Shown: positions 1-8,359 of the stretch, one piece after another
Numbering within the stretch: the first letter of the stretch is position 1
How the letters are laid out: the number at the start of each line of letters is the position of its first letter
Source of the DNA: Cognatishimia coralii
GTDB taxonomy: Bacteria > Pseudomonadota > Alphaproteobacteria > Rhodobacterales > Rhodobacteraceae
NCBI RefSeq assembly: GCF_037478305.1
Contig: NZ_JBBGAZ010000003.1
Span: 221,371 to 285,370 of the forward strand
Direction of reading: 5' to 3'
Length of the DNA stretch: 64,000 nt
Position numbers and translations under genes: made by a program
The notes under the pieces: model-generated
What the model was told of the DNA's origin: nothing
Database searches by the model: none
The model's input: only the letters and a program-made list of their open reading frames with translations

Positions 1-1
1 G

Positions 2-1663
2 ATCATGCTCTTCGCGATGCTCTTCGTGATCTTCATCGGCTTCCCGATTTCCTTCACGCTGATCTTCTTGGCCTTTGTTTTCGGCATCTGGGGCGCGAAC
101 TTTAAGCTCACCACCCTGCTGATGACGCTGAACACCAACTCCACCATGCTGAATGACCAGCTGATGGCGGTGCCGCTGTTCGTCCTCATGGGGATCGTCA
201 TGGAGGCTGCTGGCCTGATGGAGCGGCTCTTTGCCTCGATCCAGATGATCATGGCGCGGGTACGCGGTGCCTTGTTCATTGCGGTTCTGATCGTTTCGAC
301 GATCTTTGCGGCGGCCACTGGTATTGTGGGCGCGTCGGTGACGCTCTTGGGCATCATGGCGGGCGCAACGATGAGCCGGTCTGGCTATAACGTTCAGCTT
401 GCCGCCGGTACGATCACAGCCGGTGGTACGCTTGGCATTCTGATCCCACCGTCGATCATGCTGATCGTTATGGGGCCCGTGCTTGAGGTCTCGACGCTCG
501 ACCTGTTCCGGGGTGCGTTCATTCCGGGCGCGTTGTTGGCGTCGCTCTATCTGCTCTACACATTGGGGCGCTGCTGGTTGAACCCTGAACTCGGCCCGAT
601 TTTGGCCGACGAAGACCAACCAGAGACGTCAAAGTTCTATGGCGCAGAAGTTGCCCTGATCTGTCTGGGTGTTCTGACTGTTTGCCGCGTCTTTGGTCTG
701 AGCCTTGGTGGCGCCTTTGCTGGCACCGTGCCCTTCGCAGGCTTGATCGTTCTGGCGATTGTGCTGGCAGTCGCTTACGCAGCCTACCGTCGCCTGAACG
801 TGCTACGCATCGTCGTGCCAATCGCGGTCATCTTCCATCTCTATATGATCACCGCGAATATGGCGGGCGGCGAACTGCCGATCTGGTCCACGATCTTCGG
901 AGCCTTCACCGTGCTCCTGGCGATCTTGGGGCGTCCGATCTACAGCCGCGAAGCCGATGAGTCCTTCTACTTCTCGGATCTTTGGGATGAGTTCTTTGCA
1001 GGCCTTATGCCACCCACCATCCTGATCTCCTTTGCTTTGGGTTCGATCCTCTTGGGCCTCGCAACCCCTGCAGAAGCGGCGGCGATGGGCGCGTTCGGTG
1101 CGATCCTTCTGTCGATTGGCTATCGCAAGTTCACGATCCCAAGCTTCTTTGATAGCCTGATCAAAGCGCTCGAGATCACGGTTCTGATCATGTTCCTTGT
1201 GGCCGCGTCCAACTTCTTTGGCGCGCAGTTCTCGGCTCTTGGAACACCTAAGATGATGACAGAACTCCTGCTGGGTCTGGATATGTCACCCTATCTGATC
1301 CTGATCCTCGTGATGGCGCTGATCTTCCTTCTGGGTTGGCCGCTGGAGTGGGTGCCGATCGTTCTGATCGTTGTCCCGATCCTGTTGCCTACCGTTGAGG
1401 CGCTCGATGTCTATGGACTGGATCGCTATGACATGATGGTCTGGTTCGGGATCCTGGTTGCGGTGAACTTGCAAACCGCCTGGCTTTCGCCGCCCGTGGC
1501 CCTCTCGGCCTACTTCCTGAAGGGCGTTGTGCCGAACTGGGATCTTAAGGACATCTATCTGGGCATGATGCAGTTCATGTTGGTGCAGCTCTTTGGTCTG
1601 ATCCTGCTGTTCCTCTTCCCGCAGCTCGTGCTCTGGCTCCCAGAAGTCATGTCGGGGAATTAA
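2..1663 (+). CDS. dctM: TRAP transporter large permease (DctM family), 5' end cut by window edge
   Basis: This is the large membrane subunit of a tripartite ATP-independent periplasmic transporter, which imports organic acids or sulfonates with a sodium gradient. At least 552 residues are visible, almost all in hydrophobic helices, with the family motif GGTLGILIPPS near residue 140. Compared with the usual 430-residue DctM it has an insertion of about 120 residues (about 195-315) carrying extra helices, as in the long DctM subtype. The first Met lies at base 5 with no room for a ribosome site and the frame is open to the edge, so the true start is probably upstream. It ends 3 bases before the DUF475 gene and is followed by an hpsN-like gene, so I infer a DHPS (sulfonate) importer of the HpsM kind. 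The substrate is not provable from sequence. Confidence 0.85.
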   Translation: MMLFAMLFVIFIGFPISFTLIFLAFVFGIWGANFKLTTLLMTLNTNSTMLNDQLMAVPLFVLMGIVMEAAGLMERLFASIQMIMARVRGALFIAVLIVSTIFAAATGIVGASVTLLGIMAGATMSRSGYNVQLAAGTITAGGTLGILIPPSIMLIVMGPVLEVSTLDLFRGAFIPGALLASLYLLYTLGRCWLNPELGPILADEDQPETSKFYGAEVALICLGVLTVCRVFGLSLGGAFAGTVPFAGLIVLAIVLAVAYAAYRRLNVLRIVVPIAVIFHLYMITANMAGGELPIWSTIFGAFTVLLAILGRPIYSREADESFYFSDLWDEFFAGLMPPTILISFALGSILLGLATPAEAAAMGAFGAILLSIGYRKFTIPSFFDSLIKALEITVLIMFLVAASNFFGAQFSALGTPKMMTELLLGLDMSPYLILILVMALIFLLGWPLEWVPIVLIVVPILLPTVEALDVYGLDRYDMMVWFGILVAVNLQTAWLSPPVALSAYFLKGVVPNWDLKDIYLGMMQFMLVQLFGLILLFLFPQLVLWLPEVMSGN

Positions 1664-1666
1664 GAC

Positions 1667-2713
1667 ATGAGCGCACAACGCAGCACTGTGTCCTACCTCA
1701 AATGGCCGCTCATCGTGACGGTGATCGGTCTGGGGCTCTCTGGGTGGCTCGGTTTTGCCACCGAGGGAGACATGCGGGGCATCATGTCCTTCCTCTTTGT
1801 GGGGGCGGTTCTGGCGGCACTGGAGATCGCGTTGTCGTTTGACAATGCGATCGTCAATGCCAACAAGCTCGAAGAGATGACGCCAGTCTGGCAAAGACGG
1901 TTTCTGACCTGGGGGATTTTGATTGCGGTCTTTGGTATGCGGATCGTCTTTCCGCTGGCAATTGTCGCAATCTTTGCCTGGATCAATCCTTTTGCGGCTA
2001 TGCACCTCGCGCTCGCGGATCCGGATGAATATTCGCGGATCATTGGCAAAGCCCATGGGCCGATCTCTGCCTTTGGCGGCACCTTCCTGATGATGGTGGC
2101 GCTCAAGTTCTTCATTGATGAAGACAAGTCGGTGGATTGGGTCAAAAGCGTCGAACGCCAACTGCGCAAATGGGGCTCGATCAGAGGGTTTGAGATCGCC
2201 TTGGTTTTGGTGATCGTTCTGGTCATCGCGCAATACCTGCCGGACTATAAAATTGCGCCCTTCCTGACCTCTGCGGTCATGGGCCTGTTGGTGTTTACTC
2301 TGGTCGACGGTCTGGGCACCTACCTCGACAATATCGCGGGCAAGACCGCAGAGATCGGGGCCAAAGGCGGGCTGGGCGCTTTCCTTTATCTCGAGGTCTT
2401 GGACGCAAGCTTCTCGTTTGACGGGGTCATCGGGGCCTTTGCTCTGACCGCCAATATCCTCTTGATCGCCATCGGTCTGGGCATTGGCGCGATGTATGTT
2501 CGCTCTATGACCATCATGCTGGTGGAACGCGGCACGCTGGCCGAGTTCCGGTATCTCGAGCACGGCGCCTTCTATTCCATCTTTGCACTGTCGATTGTGA
2601 TGTTCCTGCAATCGCTGACCCATGTGCATGAACTCATCACCGGAGGCGTCGGCATCGGCCTGATCGGCTTGGCCTTTTACGCCTCTATTATTCACAACAA
2701 ACGGGAAGCCTAA
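1667..2713 (+). CDS. DUF475 / TerC-like integral membrane protein
   Basis: This 348-residue polytopic membrane protein has about eight or nine hydrophobic helices. Acidic signatures typical of the TerC/DUF475 family sit within helices: SFDNAIVNA near residue 58 and DASFSFDGVIGA near 245. TerC relatives are linked to metal-ion handling, notably manganese export, and to membrane protein insertion; the role of DUF475 itself is not established. It starts 3 bases after the TRAP permease stop and is followed 26 bases later by the hpsN-like gene, so it is probably co-transcribed with a sulfonate-uptake and oxidation module. I cannot tell whether it serves that pathway, for example sulfonate, sulfite or metal export, or is a passenger. 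Confidence 0.75.
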   Translation: MSAQRSTVSYLKWPLIVTVIGLGLSGWLGFATEGDMRGIMSFLFVGAVLAALEIALSFDNAIVNANKLEEMTPVWQRRFLTWGILIAVFGMRIVFPLAIVAIFAWINPFAAMHLALADPDEYSRIIGKAHGPISAFGGTFLMMVALKFFIDEDKSVDWVKSVERQLRKWGSIRGFEIALVLVIVLVIAQYLPDYKIAPFLTSAVMGLLVFTLVDGLGTYLDNIAGKTAEIGAKGGLGAFLYLEVLDASFSFDGVIGAFALTANILLIAIGLGIGAMYVRSMTIMLVERGTLAEFRYLEHGAFYSIFALSIVMFLQSLTHVHELITGGVGIGLIGLAFYASIIHNKREA

Positions 2714-2739
2714 GCTTTCGCCAAGAAAAGGACGGGCCT

Positions 2740-4047
2740 ATGGCACGAAACTATCTGAAAAAGGCCGCTCTGACCTCGCGTTCTGACGCAGGCGAGACGA
2801 CGGCCATCGTTGCAGGCATCCTTGCGGACATCGAAGAACGCGGCGAAGAAGCTGCGCTGGAGTACGCAAAGAAGTTCGACAAATACGATGGCAATGTGCA
2901 GCTGACGCCCGAGGAAATCGAGGCCGCAAGTGCGCTTGTGCCTGAGAAGCTGAAAGAAGATATCCTCTTTGCCCGCGACAACATCCGCCGTTTTGCCGAA
3001 GTGCAAAAGGGCACGGTGTCTGACGTAGAGTACGAGGTGAACCCAGGCTTCATAGCTGGTCAAAAGGCGATTCCAGTGGCAGCGGCAGGCTGTTACGTGC
3101 CTGCAGGTCGCTATCGTCACATCGCCAGTGCCATCATGACTGTGACCACAGCCAAAGTGGCGGGCTGCGAGCACATTACCGTATGTTCTGCCCCTCAACC
3201 CGGTGTCGGACTCTATCCCGCGATTGTCTATGCTGCCCATGTCTGTGGCGCGGATAAAATCATGGCTATCGGAGGCGTTCAGGGCGTGGCCTCTATGGCC
3301 TTCGGTCTCTTTGGACAGCCCACAGCCAATATCATCGTCGGGCCCGGCAATCAGTTTGTAGCAGAGGCCAAACGCACACTCTATGGTCGCGTTGGCATCG
3401 ACATGATCGCAGGGCCTACGGACAGCCTTATTCTTGCGGACAAAGACGCAGACCCTCATATCGTCGCGACCGATTTGGTCAGTCAGGCAGAGCATGGCTA
3501 TAACTCTCCGGTTTGGCTGGTCACCGACCATCAGCCCCTGGCCGAAGACGTCTTGGCCCGGGTGCCTGACCTGATTGCCAAACTGCCAGAACTAAACCGC
3601 GAAAACGCTGAAGCTGCGTGGCGCGACTACGCAGAAGTCATCGTGTGTGACGACCGCGAAGAAATGGCCGCCACCTCTGACGATTATGCGCCAGAGCACC
3701 TCACCGTGCAGGCCGCGGACCTGGATTGGTGGCTAGAGCGGCTGAGCTGCTATGGGTCTTTGTTCTTGGGCGAAGAAACCACCGTATCCTACGGTGACAA
3801 AGCGGCTGGCACGAACCACGTGCTGCCAACTTCAGGTGCGGCCAGCTATACGGGTGGCCTAAGCGTGCACAAATTCATGAAGATCGTCACCTGGCAACGC
3901 GCTACCCGCGAAGGTGCCAAGCAAGTCGCCCAAGCCACAGCGAGAATTTCACGGCTGGAAGGCATGGAGGGCCATGCCTTGGCCGCAGACGTGCGACTGG
4001 CGAAATACTTCCCAACCGAGAACTTTGATCTTAGCGCTGAGGGCTAA
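2740..4047 (+). CDS. hpsN: Sulfopropanediol 3-dehydrogenase-like protein (HpsN, HisD superfamily)
   Basis: This is a 435-residue zinc- and NAD-dependent dehydrogenase of the histidinol dehydrogenase superfamily. HpsN oxidises (R)-2,3-dihydroxypropane-1-sulfonate to (R)-sulfolactate in two steps in the cytoplasm. All catalytic and zinc-binding positions of HisD are kept with correct spacing: Gln249, His252, Glu319, His320, Asp353 and His412. Substrate-side segments differ from true HisD and match HpsN as I recall it: GPTDSLILAD for GPSEILVIAD, NSPVWLVTD for AQSILITDD, and GTNHVLPTSGAASYTGG. A separate canonical hisD lies at 11013-12314, so this copy is not needed for histidine synthesis. A ribosome site (AAAAGGA) precedes the ATG. 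A TRAP permease lies upstream, as in Roseobacter hpsKLM clusters; the later pathway genes are not in this window. Confidence 0.8.
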   Translation: MARNYLKKAALTSRSDAGETTAIVAGILADIEERGEEAALEYAKKFDKYDGNVQLTPEEIEAASALVPEKLKEDILFARDNIRRFAEVQKGTVSDVEYEVNPGFIAGQKAIPVAAAGCYVPAGRYRHIASAIMTVTTAKVAGCEHITVCSAPQPGVGLYPAIVYAAHVCGADKIMAIGGVQGVASMAFGLFGQPTANIIVGPGNQFVAEAKRTLYGRVGIDMIAGPTDSLILADKDADPHIVATDLVSQAEHGYNSPVWLVTDHQPLAEDVLARVPDLIAKLPELNRENAEAAWRDYAEVIVCDDREEMAATSDDYAPEHLTVQAADLDWWLERLSCYGSLFLGEETTVSYGDKAAGTNHVLPTSGAASYTGGLSVHKFMKIVTWQRATREGAKQVAQATARISRLEGMEGHALAADVRLAKYFPTENFDLSAEG

Positions 4048-4087
4048 GCCAGCGGAGTTTTCGTTCATCAAATAGAAAGGGCAACGG

Positions 4088-4498
4088 ATGTATAAAAAGA
4101 TACTCGTACCTTTGGCACTGGACCACGGCATTTCCCCACAAACTTTGGGAGCCGCTCAAGCGTTGTTGTCGGAGGGCGGTGAAATTACGGCCCTTCATGT
4201 CTATGAAATCCCGCGCGGCACCGTCAGCACCTATTTGCGCGAGGACGCAATTGAATATGGTCTCGATGCCGCTGAGAAGTTGTTGAAACAAAAAACACAG
4301 GATCTGGAGGGCGTGAAGGCAGAAGTCATAAACGGCCACGCCTATCGTTCGATCATCGAGTATGCCGATAGCGGGCAGTTTGATTGTATCGTGATCGGAT
4401 CCCACAAACCGGGCGTGAGTGATTTCCTCATGGGTTCTACAGCAGCAAAAGTTGTGCGCCACGCAGCCTGTGCTGTGCATGTTCACCGCATGCGGTAG
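4088..4498 (+). CDS. Universal stress protein, UspA family
   Basis: This 136-residue cytoplasmic single-domain Usp has the N-terminal strand KKILVPLALDHG and the C-terminal nucleotide-loop region GSHKPGVSDFLMGSTA followed by KVVRHAACAVHVHR, the pattern of the ATP-binding UspF/UspG subgroup. It lies 40 bases after the hpsN-like gene with its own AAGGG ribosome site and is likely the last gene of that operon. Small Usp genes often sit beside TRAP operons, where some are known to bind ATP and associate with the transporter; a regulatory or stress role here is inference. Confidence 0.85.
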   Translation: MYKKILVPLALDHGISPQTLGAAQALLSEGGEITALHVYEIPRGTVSTYLREDAIEYGLDAAEKLLKQKTQDLEGVKAEVINGHAYRSIIEYADSGQFDCIVIGSHKPGVSDFLMGSTAAKVVRHAACAVHVHRMR

Positions 4499-4613
4499 GA
4501 TCGGCCAAAGACATTTGCTAAGCTTAATTCGACCCTAGCTTTGGGCCGCCATTGCTTTGGTGCATGCGGCATACCACTTGGGTGTCGATCAATGACTTTC
4601 GTTTATTTGGAAA

Positions 4614-4688
4614 TGGTGCCCGGGGGCGGAATCGAACCACCGACACGAGGATTTTCAATCCACTGCTCTACCCCTGAGCTACCCGGGC
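4614..4688 (-). tRNA. tRNA-Phe (GAA)
   Basis: Read on the minus strand this folds as a full cloverleaf: acceptor stem GCCCGGG/CCCGGGC, U8-A9, D-stem GCTC/GAGC, anticodon stem GTGGA/TCCTC (one terminal mismatch or G-T pair) with loop TTGAAAA (anticodon GAA), T-stem GGTGG/CCGCC around TTCGATT, discriminator A and an encoded CCA (bases 4614-4616). It is 75 nt with the CCA. It lies just downstream of yacG and is transcribed in the same direction. Confidence 0.97.
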
Positions 4689-4765
4689 ACGGGTGAACAT
4701 CTCTGTTCGGGTTTCGGCGTTCTATGACAGGGGGCGGGGGCTGTCCAGAGGCTAATTTAAAAAAA

Positions 4766-4948
4766 TTAGTGCAAGCGATCTGAGGGGTTAGATTGTGCCT
4801 CGGCATCTTCGGAAAACGGGTCCTCCTCGCGGGCTGGCACGGCATAGTCTTCATTCAGCCATTTGGCCAAGTCGATGTCCGCACAGCGCTTGGAGCAAAA
4901 GGGGCGATAGGGTTTTTCCGTGGGCTTTTGGCAGATTGGGCAAGTCAT
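4766..4948 (-). CDS. yacG: DNA gyrase inhibitor / zinc-binding protein YacG
   Basis: This 60-residue protein has the four-cysteine zinc site of YacG: Cys3, Cys6, Cys18 and Cys22 (CPIC then PFCSKRC). The family signature ADIDLAKWLNEDYAVP follows and the tail is acidic. YacG of Escherichia coli binds GyrB and inhibits DNA gyrase; this version has the usual length. It overlaps the start of the upstream RNase E/G-type gene by 4 bases (ATGA) and is the last protein gene of the infA-maf-RNase-yacG run. Confidence 0.93.
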   Translation of the reverse strand: MTCPICQKPTEKPYRPFCSKRCADIDLAKWLNEDYAVPAREEDPFSEDAEAQSNPSDRLH

Positions 4949-5967
4949 GCGAGCAACTCCGCAAGCGGGAGGCGTTCGCGTTTGCGTTGCAGTTCGAAAT
5001 GCCCCAAAGGTGTCCAGCCAGCGAGAATGGTTTCGATCTGATCGGCTTTGAAAGCCGCACGGAGCGAGGTTTCAAAGGCGCGACGGTCCTTTTTGGGCAT
5101 AGGGGCGAGGTCGAGTGTGATCTGGCCGCCTAACCCGCGCAGGCGGAGTTGGCGTGGAAGGTCTTTGGCAGCGGCAATATTGGCCCTGAGGGTCGCCGCA
5201 GGCGACGTATCGGTGCCGGTGTTGACGTCGACGGCCACAAGGGCGCGGGTCGGTTCCACAAACATGAAAGCGCCATTGCCGAGAGGGACGCGCGGGGATT
5301 GCAGATCTTCGAGTGCGTCGAGCACACCCAGAGCATCAAAGGACCCCTCTTCAGTCACGACATCTGCGGGTTCGGTCCATTCCCGCCACGCGGTGACATG
5401 TGGGCCGTCGCCGTCTGTGAGCTTTTCGGCAGGGCCTTCGGCATCGGCCAGAACATTGCGCGCCATGACTTGCATTTCGGCGATATCCTCAGCGATCGCG
5501 TCGCTCTCTTCCTCGGTGCAACTGGAACGCAGGATCAGGCCTTGGGCGTCATCCTCCAGCACGCTATGGGCGATGCCCTTGAGCGTGTCACGTAGGTCAT
5601 CGTCGCGAATAGAACGGCTGACATTCACCCCCGGAGCCCCAGGCGTGACAATCGCATAGCGACTTTTGAACAAGAGCTTTTGGGTCACCGGAATGGCTTT
5701 GCCGTCCTCGGCATAACCTGTGACCTGCACAAGCAGGCTCTGGCCTTGCGAGAGGCCTTTGACCTGACGCAGGAAGACATTGCCATCGGGCGTTTTCAAG
5801 AACATTCCGCCCTGCCCTTTCACGGGGCGGTCGGCCACCGCTCGATAGATCGTACCGGGGCGCGGGGCGTCTCCGTCGATCAGGAAATCATGCAGCTTGC
5901 CATTGACCATGAGGGCGGCGGCTTCGCGCCCGTCGAGGTGGTCAAGGATGATCTGACGGCCCTTCAT
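4945..5967 (-). CDS. Ribonuclease E/G family protein, short form
   Basis: This 340-residue protein resembles the catalytic core of RNase E/G, the endoribonucleases that process rRNA and mRNA, but is far shorter than RNase G (about 490 residues). An S1-like N-terminus is followed by the family segment FMFVEPTRALVAVDVNTG near residue 240 and then GGQITLDLAPMPKKDRR. The Val-Asp-Val-Asn context matches the magnesium-binding strand of the catalytic domain, and the second catalytic Asp is within the ITLDLAPM strand. The CPxC zinc-link of true RNase E is absent. This short paralog sits between maf and yacG in many Rhodobacterales. Both ends overlap their neighbours by 4 bases, so translation is probably coupled. 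Confidence 0.85.
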   Translation of the reverse strand: MKGRQIILDHLDGREAAALMVNGKLHDFLIDGDAPRPGTIYRAVADRPVKGQGGMFLKTPDGNVFLRQVKGLSQGQSLLVQVTGYAEDGKAIPVTQKLLFKSRYAIVTPGAPGVNVSRSIRDDDLRDTLKGIAHSVLEDDAQGLILRSSCTEEESDAIAEDIAEMQVMARNVLADAEGPAEKLTDGDGPHVTAWREWTEPADVVTEEGSFDALGVLDALEDLQSPRVPLGNGAFMFVEPTRALVAVDVNTGTDTSPAATLRANIAAAKDLPRQLRLRGLGGQITLDLAPMPKKDRRAFETSLRAAFKADQIETILAGWTPLGHFELQRKRERLPLAELLA

Positions 5968-6542
5968 GGCGTGTCCTTATAAAGTGGGTAACCCGCCGCC
6001 TGCAAAAGCGCTGCGGTTTCGGCCAAAGGCAGACCGACGATGCCGGTAAAGGATCCGGAAATCCATGGAATGAAAGCCCCTGCTGGACCCTGAATCGCAT
6101 AGCCTCCGGCTTTGCCCTGCCAGTCGCCTGAGGCGAGATAGGCGTTGAGCTCATCGTCGGAGAGGCGCTTCATTTTGGCCTCGCTCACAACATCGCGCTG
6201 CCAGACATCCGAGCCCTTACGCACCACAACAGAGGTGATGATCCTATGGCGACGCCCGCCAAGCGAGATCAGAAATTCCGCAGCTTGGCCTGCATCCTCG
6301 GGTTTGCCCAGAATGCGACGCCCCAACGCGACTGTTGTATCCGCACAAAGCACGATGTCACCGTCGCCCGCCTCTGTGGCAAGCGCTTTCTCGCGCGCAA
6401 TCCGACTGCAATAGGGTTTGGGAAGCTCGCCCTTAAAAGGCGTTTCATCAATATCGGGCGGCCGAATGTCGTCCGGCGTCACCCCGATCTGCGCCAGCAA
6501 TTCACGGCGGCGCGGGCTGCCGGATCCGAGGATCAAACGCAT
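5964..6542 (-). CDS. maf: Maf-like nucleoside triphosphate pyrophosphatase
   Basis: This 192-residue Maf/HAM1-fold enzyme hydrolyses non-canonical or surplus nucleoside triphosphates to monophosphates and pyrophosphate. The signature LILGSGSPRRRELL opens the protein, with the conserved EKA (KALA) region near residue 50 and ADTTVALG near 67. GGYAIQGPAGAFIPWISGSF, near residue 145, is the family C-terminal motif. The length is normal. It lies 24 bases after infA and overlaps the RNase gene (ATGA). Whether it prefers dTTP/UTP or methylated nucleotides cannot be read with certainty. Confidence 0.92.
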   Translation of the reverse strand: MRLILGSGSPRRRELLAQIGVTPDDIRPPDIDETPFKGELPKPYCSRIAREKALATEAGDGDIVLCADTTVALGRRILGKPEDAGQAAEFLISLGGRRHRIITSVVVRKGSDVWQRDVVSEAKMKRLSDDELNAYLASGDWQGKAGGYAIQGPAGAFIPWISGSFTGIVGLPLAETAALLQAAGYPLYKDTP

Positions 6543-6566
6543 ACCACGGACTCCAGCAAGTTTGGC

Positions 6567-6785
6567 TTATTTAAAGCGATAGTTGATCCGGCCCTTGGTC
6601 AGATCATAGGGGGTCATTTCCACCTGAACTTTGTCGCCCGCAAGAACACGGATGCGGTTCTTGCGCATTTTGCCTGCCGTATGTGCGATGATCTCATGGC
6701 CGTTTTCCAGCTCGACCCGAAACGTCGCATTTGGCAGGAGTTCCTTTACGACACCGGGAAATTCGAGCAATTCTTCCTTGGCCAT
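6567..6785 (-). CDS. infA: Translation initiation factor IF-1
   Basis: IF-1 binds the 30S A site during initiation. The protein from MAKEELLEFPGVV is 72 residues, the exact family length, and is a single OB-fold S1-like domain including VELENGHEIIAHTAGKMRKN and RINYRFK. An in-frame start 7 codons upstream is possible, but the usual N-terminus and the GGAGA ribosome site before the internal ATG favour this one. The infA-maf-RNase-yacG order is conserved in Rhodobacterales. Confidence 0.97.
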   Translation of the reverse strand: MAKEELLEFPGVVKELLPNATFRVELENGHEIIAHTAGKMRKNRIRVLAGDKVQVEMTPYDLTKGRINYRFK

Positions 6786-6863
6786 GGTCTCTCCATTGAT
6801 AAACACCCACCATGCGTGGGCGGCCCCTAAATGGGCGCAAATTTACATGTTTACAAGGGGAAT

Positions 6864-7745
6864 CTAGCGCAATTGCCGAGTAATCGCCATGCTGTCGCGC
6901 GGAATCTGCTCTTGCCAGTGCTTGCGATTCAGAACGCGCCCATCCCGACGCACCTCGGCGATCTGGGCAAGGTCGACCTCGGCATAGGTCCAACCGGGCT
7001 GGTTCAATTGGCCTTCTGCGATCACGCCTGTGTCCGGCAAACCCTTGTCGGGCGGGCAAAAAACGCCCCCTGCCCCAACGTTGGCATCTACAGAGGGTGT
7101 CCAGGCAGCATCGCCCACAGTTGAGGCCATCACCGTCACGCATTGCTGCTCAAGCGCGCGGGACATCGCGCCTATACGCACACGCCAATATCCCGAGAGG
7201 GCATCCGTGCAAGACGGCACCAAGATCACATCACACTCAGACAAGGCGCGCCCAAGCAAGGGAAACTCGCTGTCATAGCAGATCAGGATCCCGATAGTGC
7301 CGAAATCCGTCTCGATCACTTGCAACGGATCGCCTGATTGAATGCCCCAGTCTTCGCGTTCAAAGCGCGTCATGATCTGCTTGTCTTGAGCAACCATCGC
7401 GCCACTTGGAGCAAAGAACCTGCTTTGGTTTACAGGGCGAGCGCCCTGTCCCAAGACAGGCGCGGACGCTGCCAGAATATAGCTGCCAGTTTCTTGCGCT
7501 AACCTTGCGTGCAATTGATCCACATCGTCGATACGCTCTGCTACCGCCCGCAAGGATCCCTGCAAGTCAGCGGCCACCTCTTTACCCGCCAAAGACGCCA
7601 GCTCCATGGCACCATATTCCGGAAAGACCAGCAACCGACTGCCAGCACCAGTGGCCTCATAGACCCAACTGCTCAGCTTTTCTTCAAACTGAGACCACCT
7701 CTCGAGCCAATCGATTGGATAGGCCGCCGTTGCGATTTTTGTCAC
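6864..7745 (-). CDS. Carbon-nitrogen hydrolase (nitrilase superfamily) protein
   Basis: This 293-residue cytoplasmic enzyme has the Glu-Lys-Cys triad of the nitrilase superfamily: Glu43 in VFPEYG, Lys122 in DKQIMTRFE and Cys156 in ILICYDSEFP. The subgroup is the amidase-like family found beside or fused to GNAT acetyltransferases; its substrate is unknown. The start is a GTG preceded by AAGGAATAAGAC. A DUF1330 gene and then a GNAT gene lie upstream on the same strand, which fits the known nitrilase-GNAT association. The three separate infA from the LMW phosphatase gene it normally neighbours. Confidence 0.88.
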   Translation of the reverse strand: MTKIATAAYPIDWLERWSQFEEKLSSWVYEATGAGSRLLVFPEYGAMELASLAGKEVAADLQGSLRAVAERIDDVDQLHARLAQETGSYILAASAPVLGQGARPVNQSRFFAPSGAMVAQDKQIMTRFEREDWGIQSGDPLQVIETDFGTIGILICYDSEFPLLGRALSECDVILVPSCTDALSGYWRVRIGAMSRALEQQCVTVMASTVGDAAWTPSVDANVGAGGVFCPPDKGLPDTGVIAEGQLNQPGWTYAEVDLAQIAEVRRDGRVLNRKHWQEQIPRDSMAITRQLR

Positions 7746-7828
7746 GTCTTATTCCTTAACCCGTTGCGCTAAGACTAGTTGGCGCAAGCGATTGGGTCAT
7801 CCGTAAACTCAAGGCCTCGCAAAATGCT

Positions 7829-8164
7829 TTAAGCTGTGTCGATGGCCGCGACTTCTTCGGCTTCGCTATCCTCATCCGAAGCAATCGAAACGTGATACTC
7901 AGAAAACGCCTGATCTCTGATCTTTTTGACGCTTTGGTATTCCGGGCTGCCAAACACGCTTTCGACCGCAGCGCGGTCAGGATATTTCACAATCATCACG
8001 GTCTTGGCAGGCCGATGGCCCACCACAACCTCATTCACCGTAAAGCGTTTGACGATTTCAGCACCCGCACGTTCCAGCAATGGGCCGGTGATCCGGAAAT
8101 ACTCTCCCAAAGCGAAGGGTTCGTCTTCATTAACACTCACAAGTGCGACAACAGTCACAGTCAT
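7829..8164 (-). CDS. DUF1330 domain protein
   Basis: This 111-residue protein is a ferredoxin-like dimeric alpha/beta barrel of the DUF1330 family. Visible family marks are EYFRITGPLLERAGAE near residue 21, KTVMIVKYPDRAAVESVFGS near 54, and SPEYQSVKKIRDQAF. The acidic tail (SDEDSEAEEVAA) is unusual. Its biochemical role is not known. It lies between the nitrilase-type and GNAT genes, 83 bases upstream of the former, and may be in the same transcription unit. Confidence 0.82.
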   Translation of the reverse strand: MTVTVVALVSVNEDEPFALGEYFRITGPLLERAGAEIVKRFTVNEVVVGHRPAKTVMIVKYPDRAAVESVFGSPEYQSVKKIRDQAFSEYHVSIASDEDSEAEEVAAIDTA

Positions 8165-8359
8165 AGTTCATCCCCGATTAAAGCCTTTTAGCCGCGTATC
8201 TCAGGATCTTTCCCGGAAAGAGGCCTTAGGCGTACTCTTTACATACTACTATTTGAATGTGAACTTCAGCAATTCGAAAGACCAGAAAACATGACCTTCC
8301 AAAACGTGACGTTAATTCAATTGTTAAAATATTCAAGCCAAGGGTAACTCGACACAACC

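Noticed and set aside
1286..2695. Long minus-strand reading frame of 469 codons opposite the TRAP permease and DUF475 genes
   Set aside because: It lies antisense to two well-supported membrane protein genes, is rich in His, Gln and Asp from mirrored hydrophobic codons, and has no domain pattern.
2740..4047. Calling this gene a second hisD
   Set aside because: Substrate-side motifs differ from HisD and match HpsN, a canonical hisD exists at 11013-12314, and the neighbours are TRAP genes.
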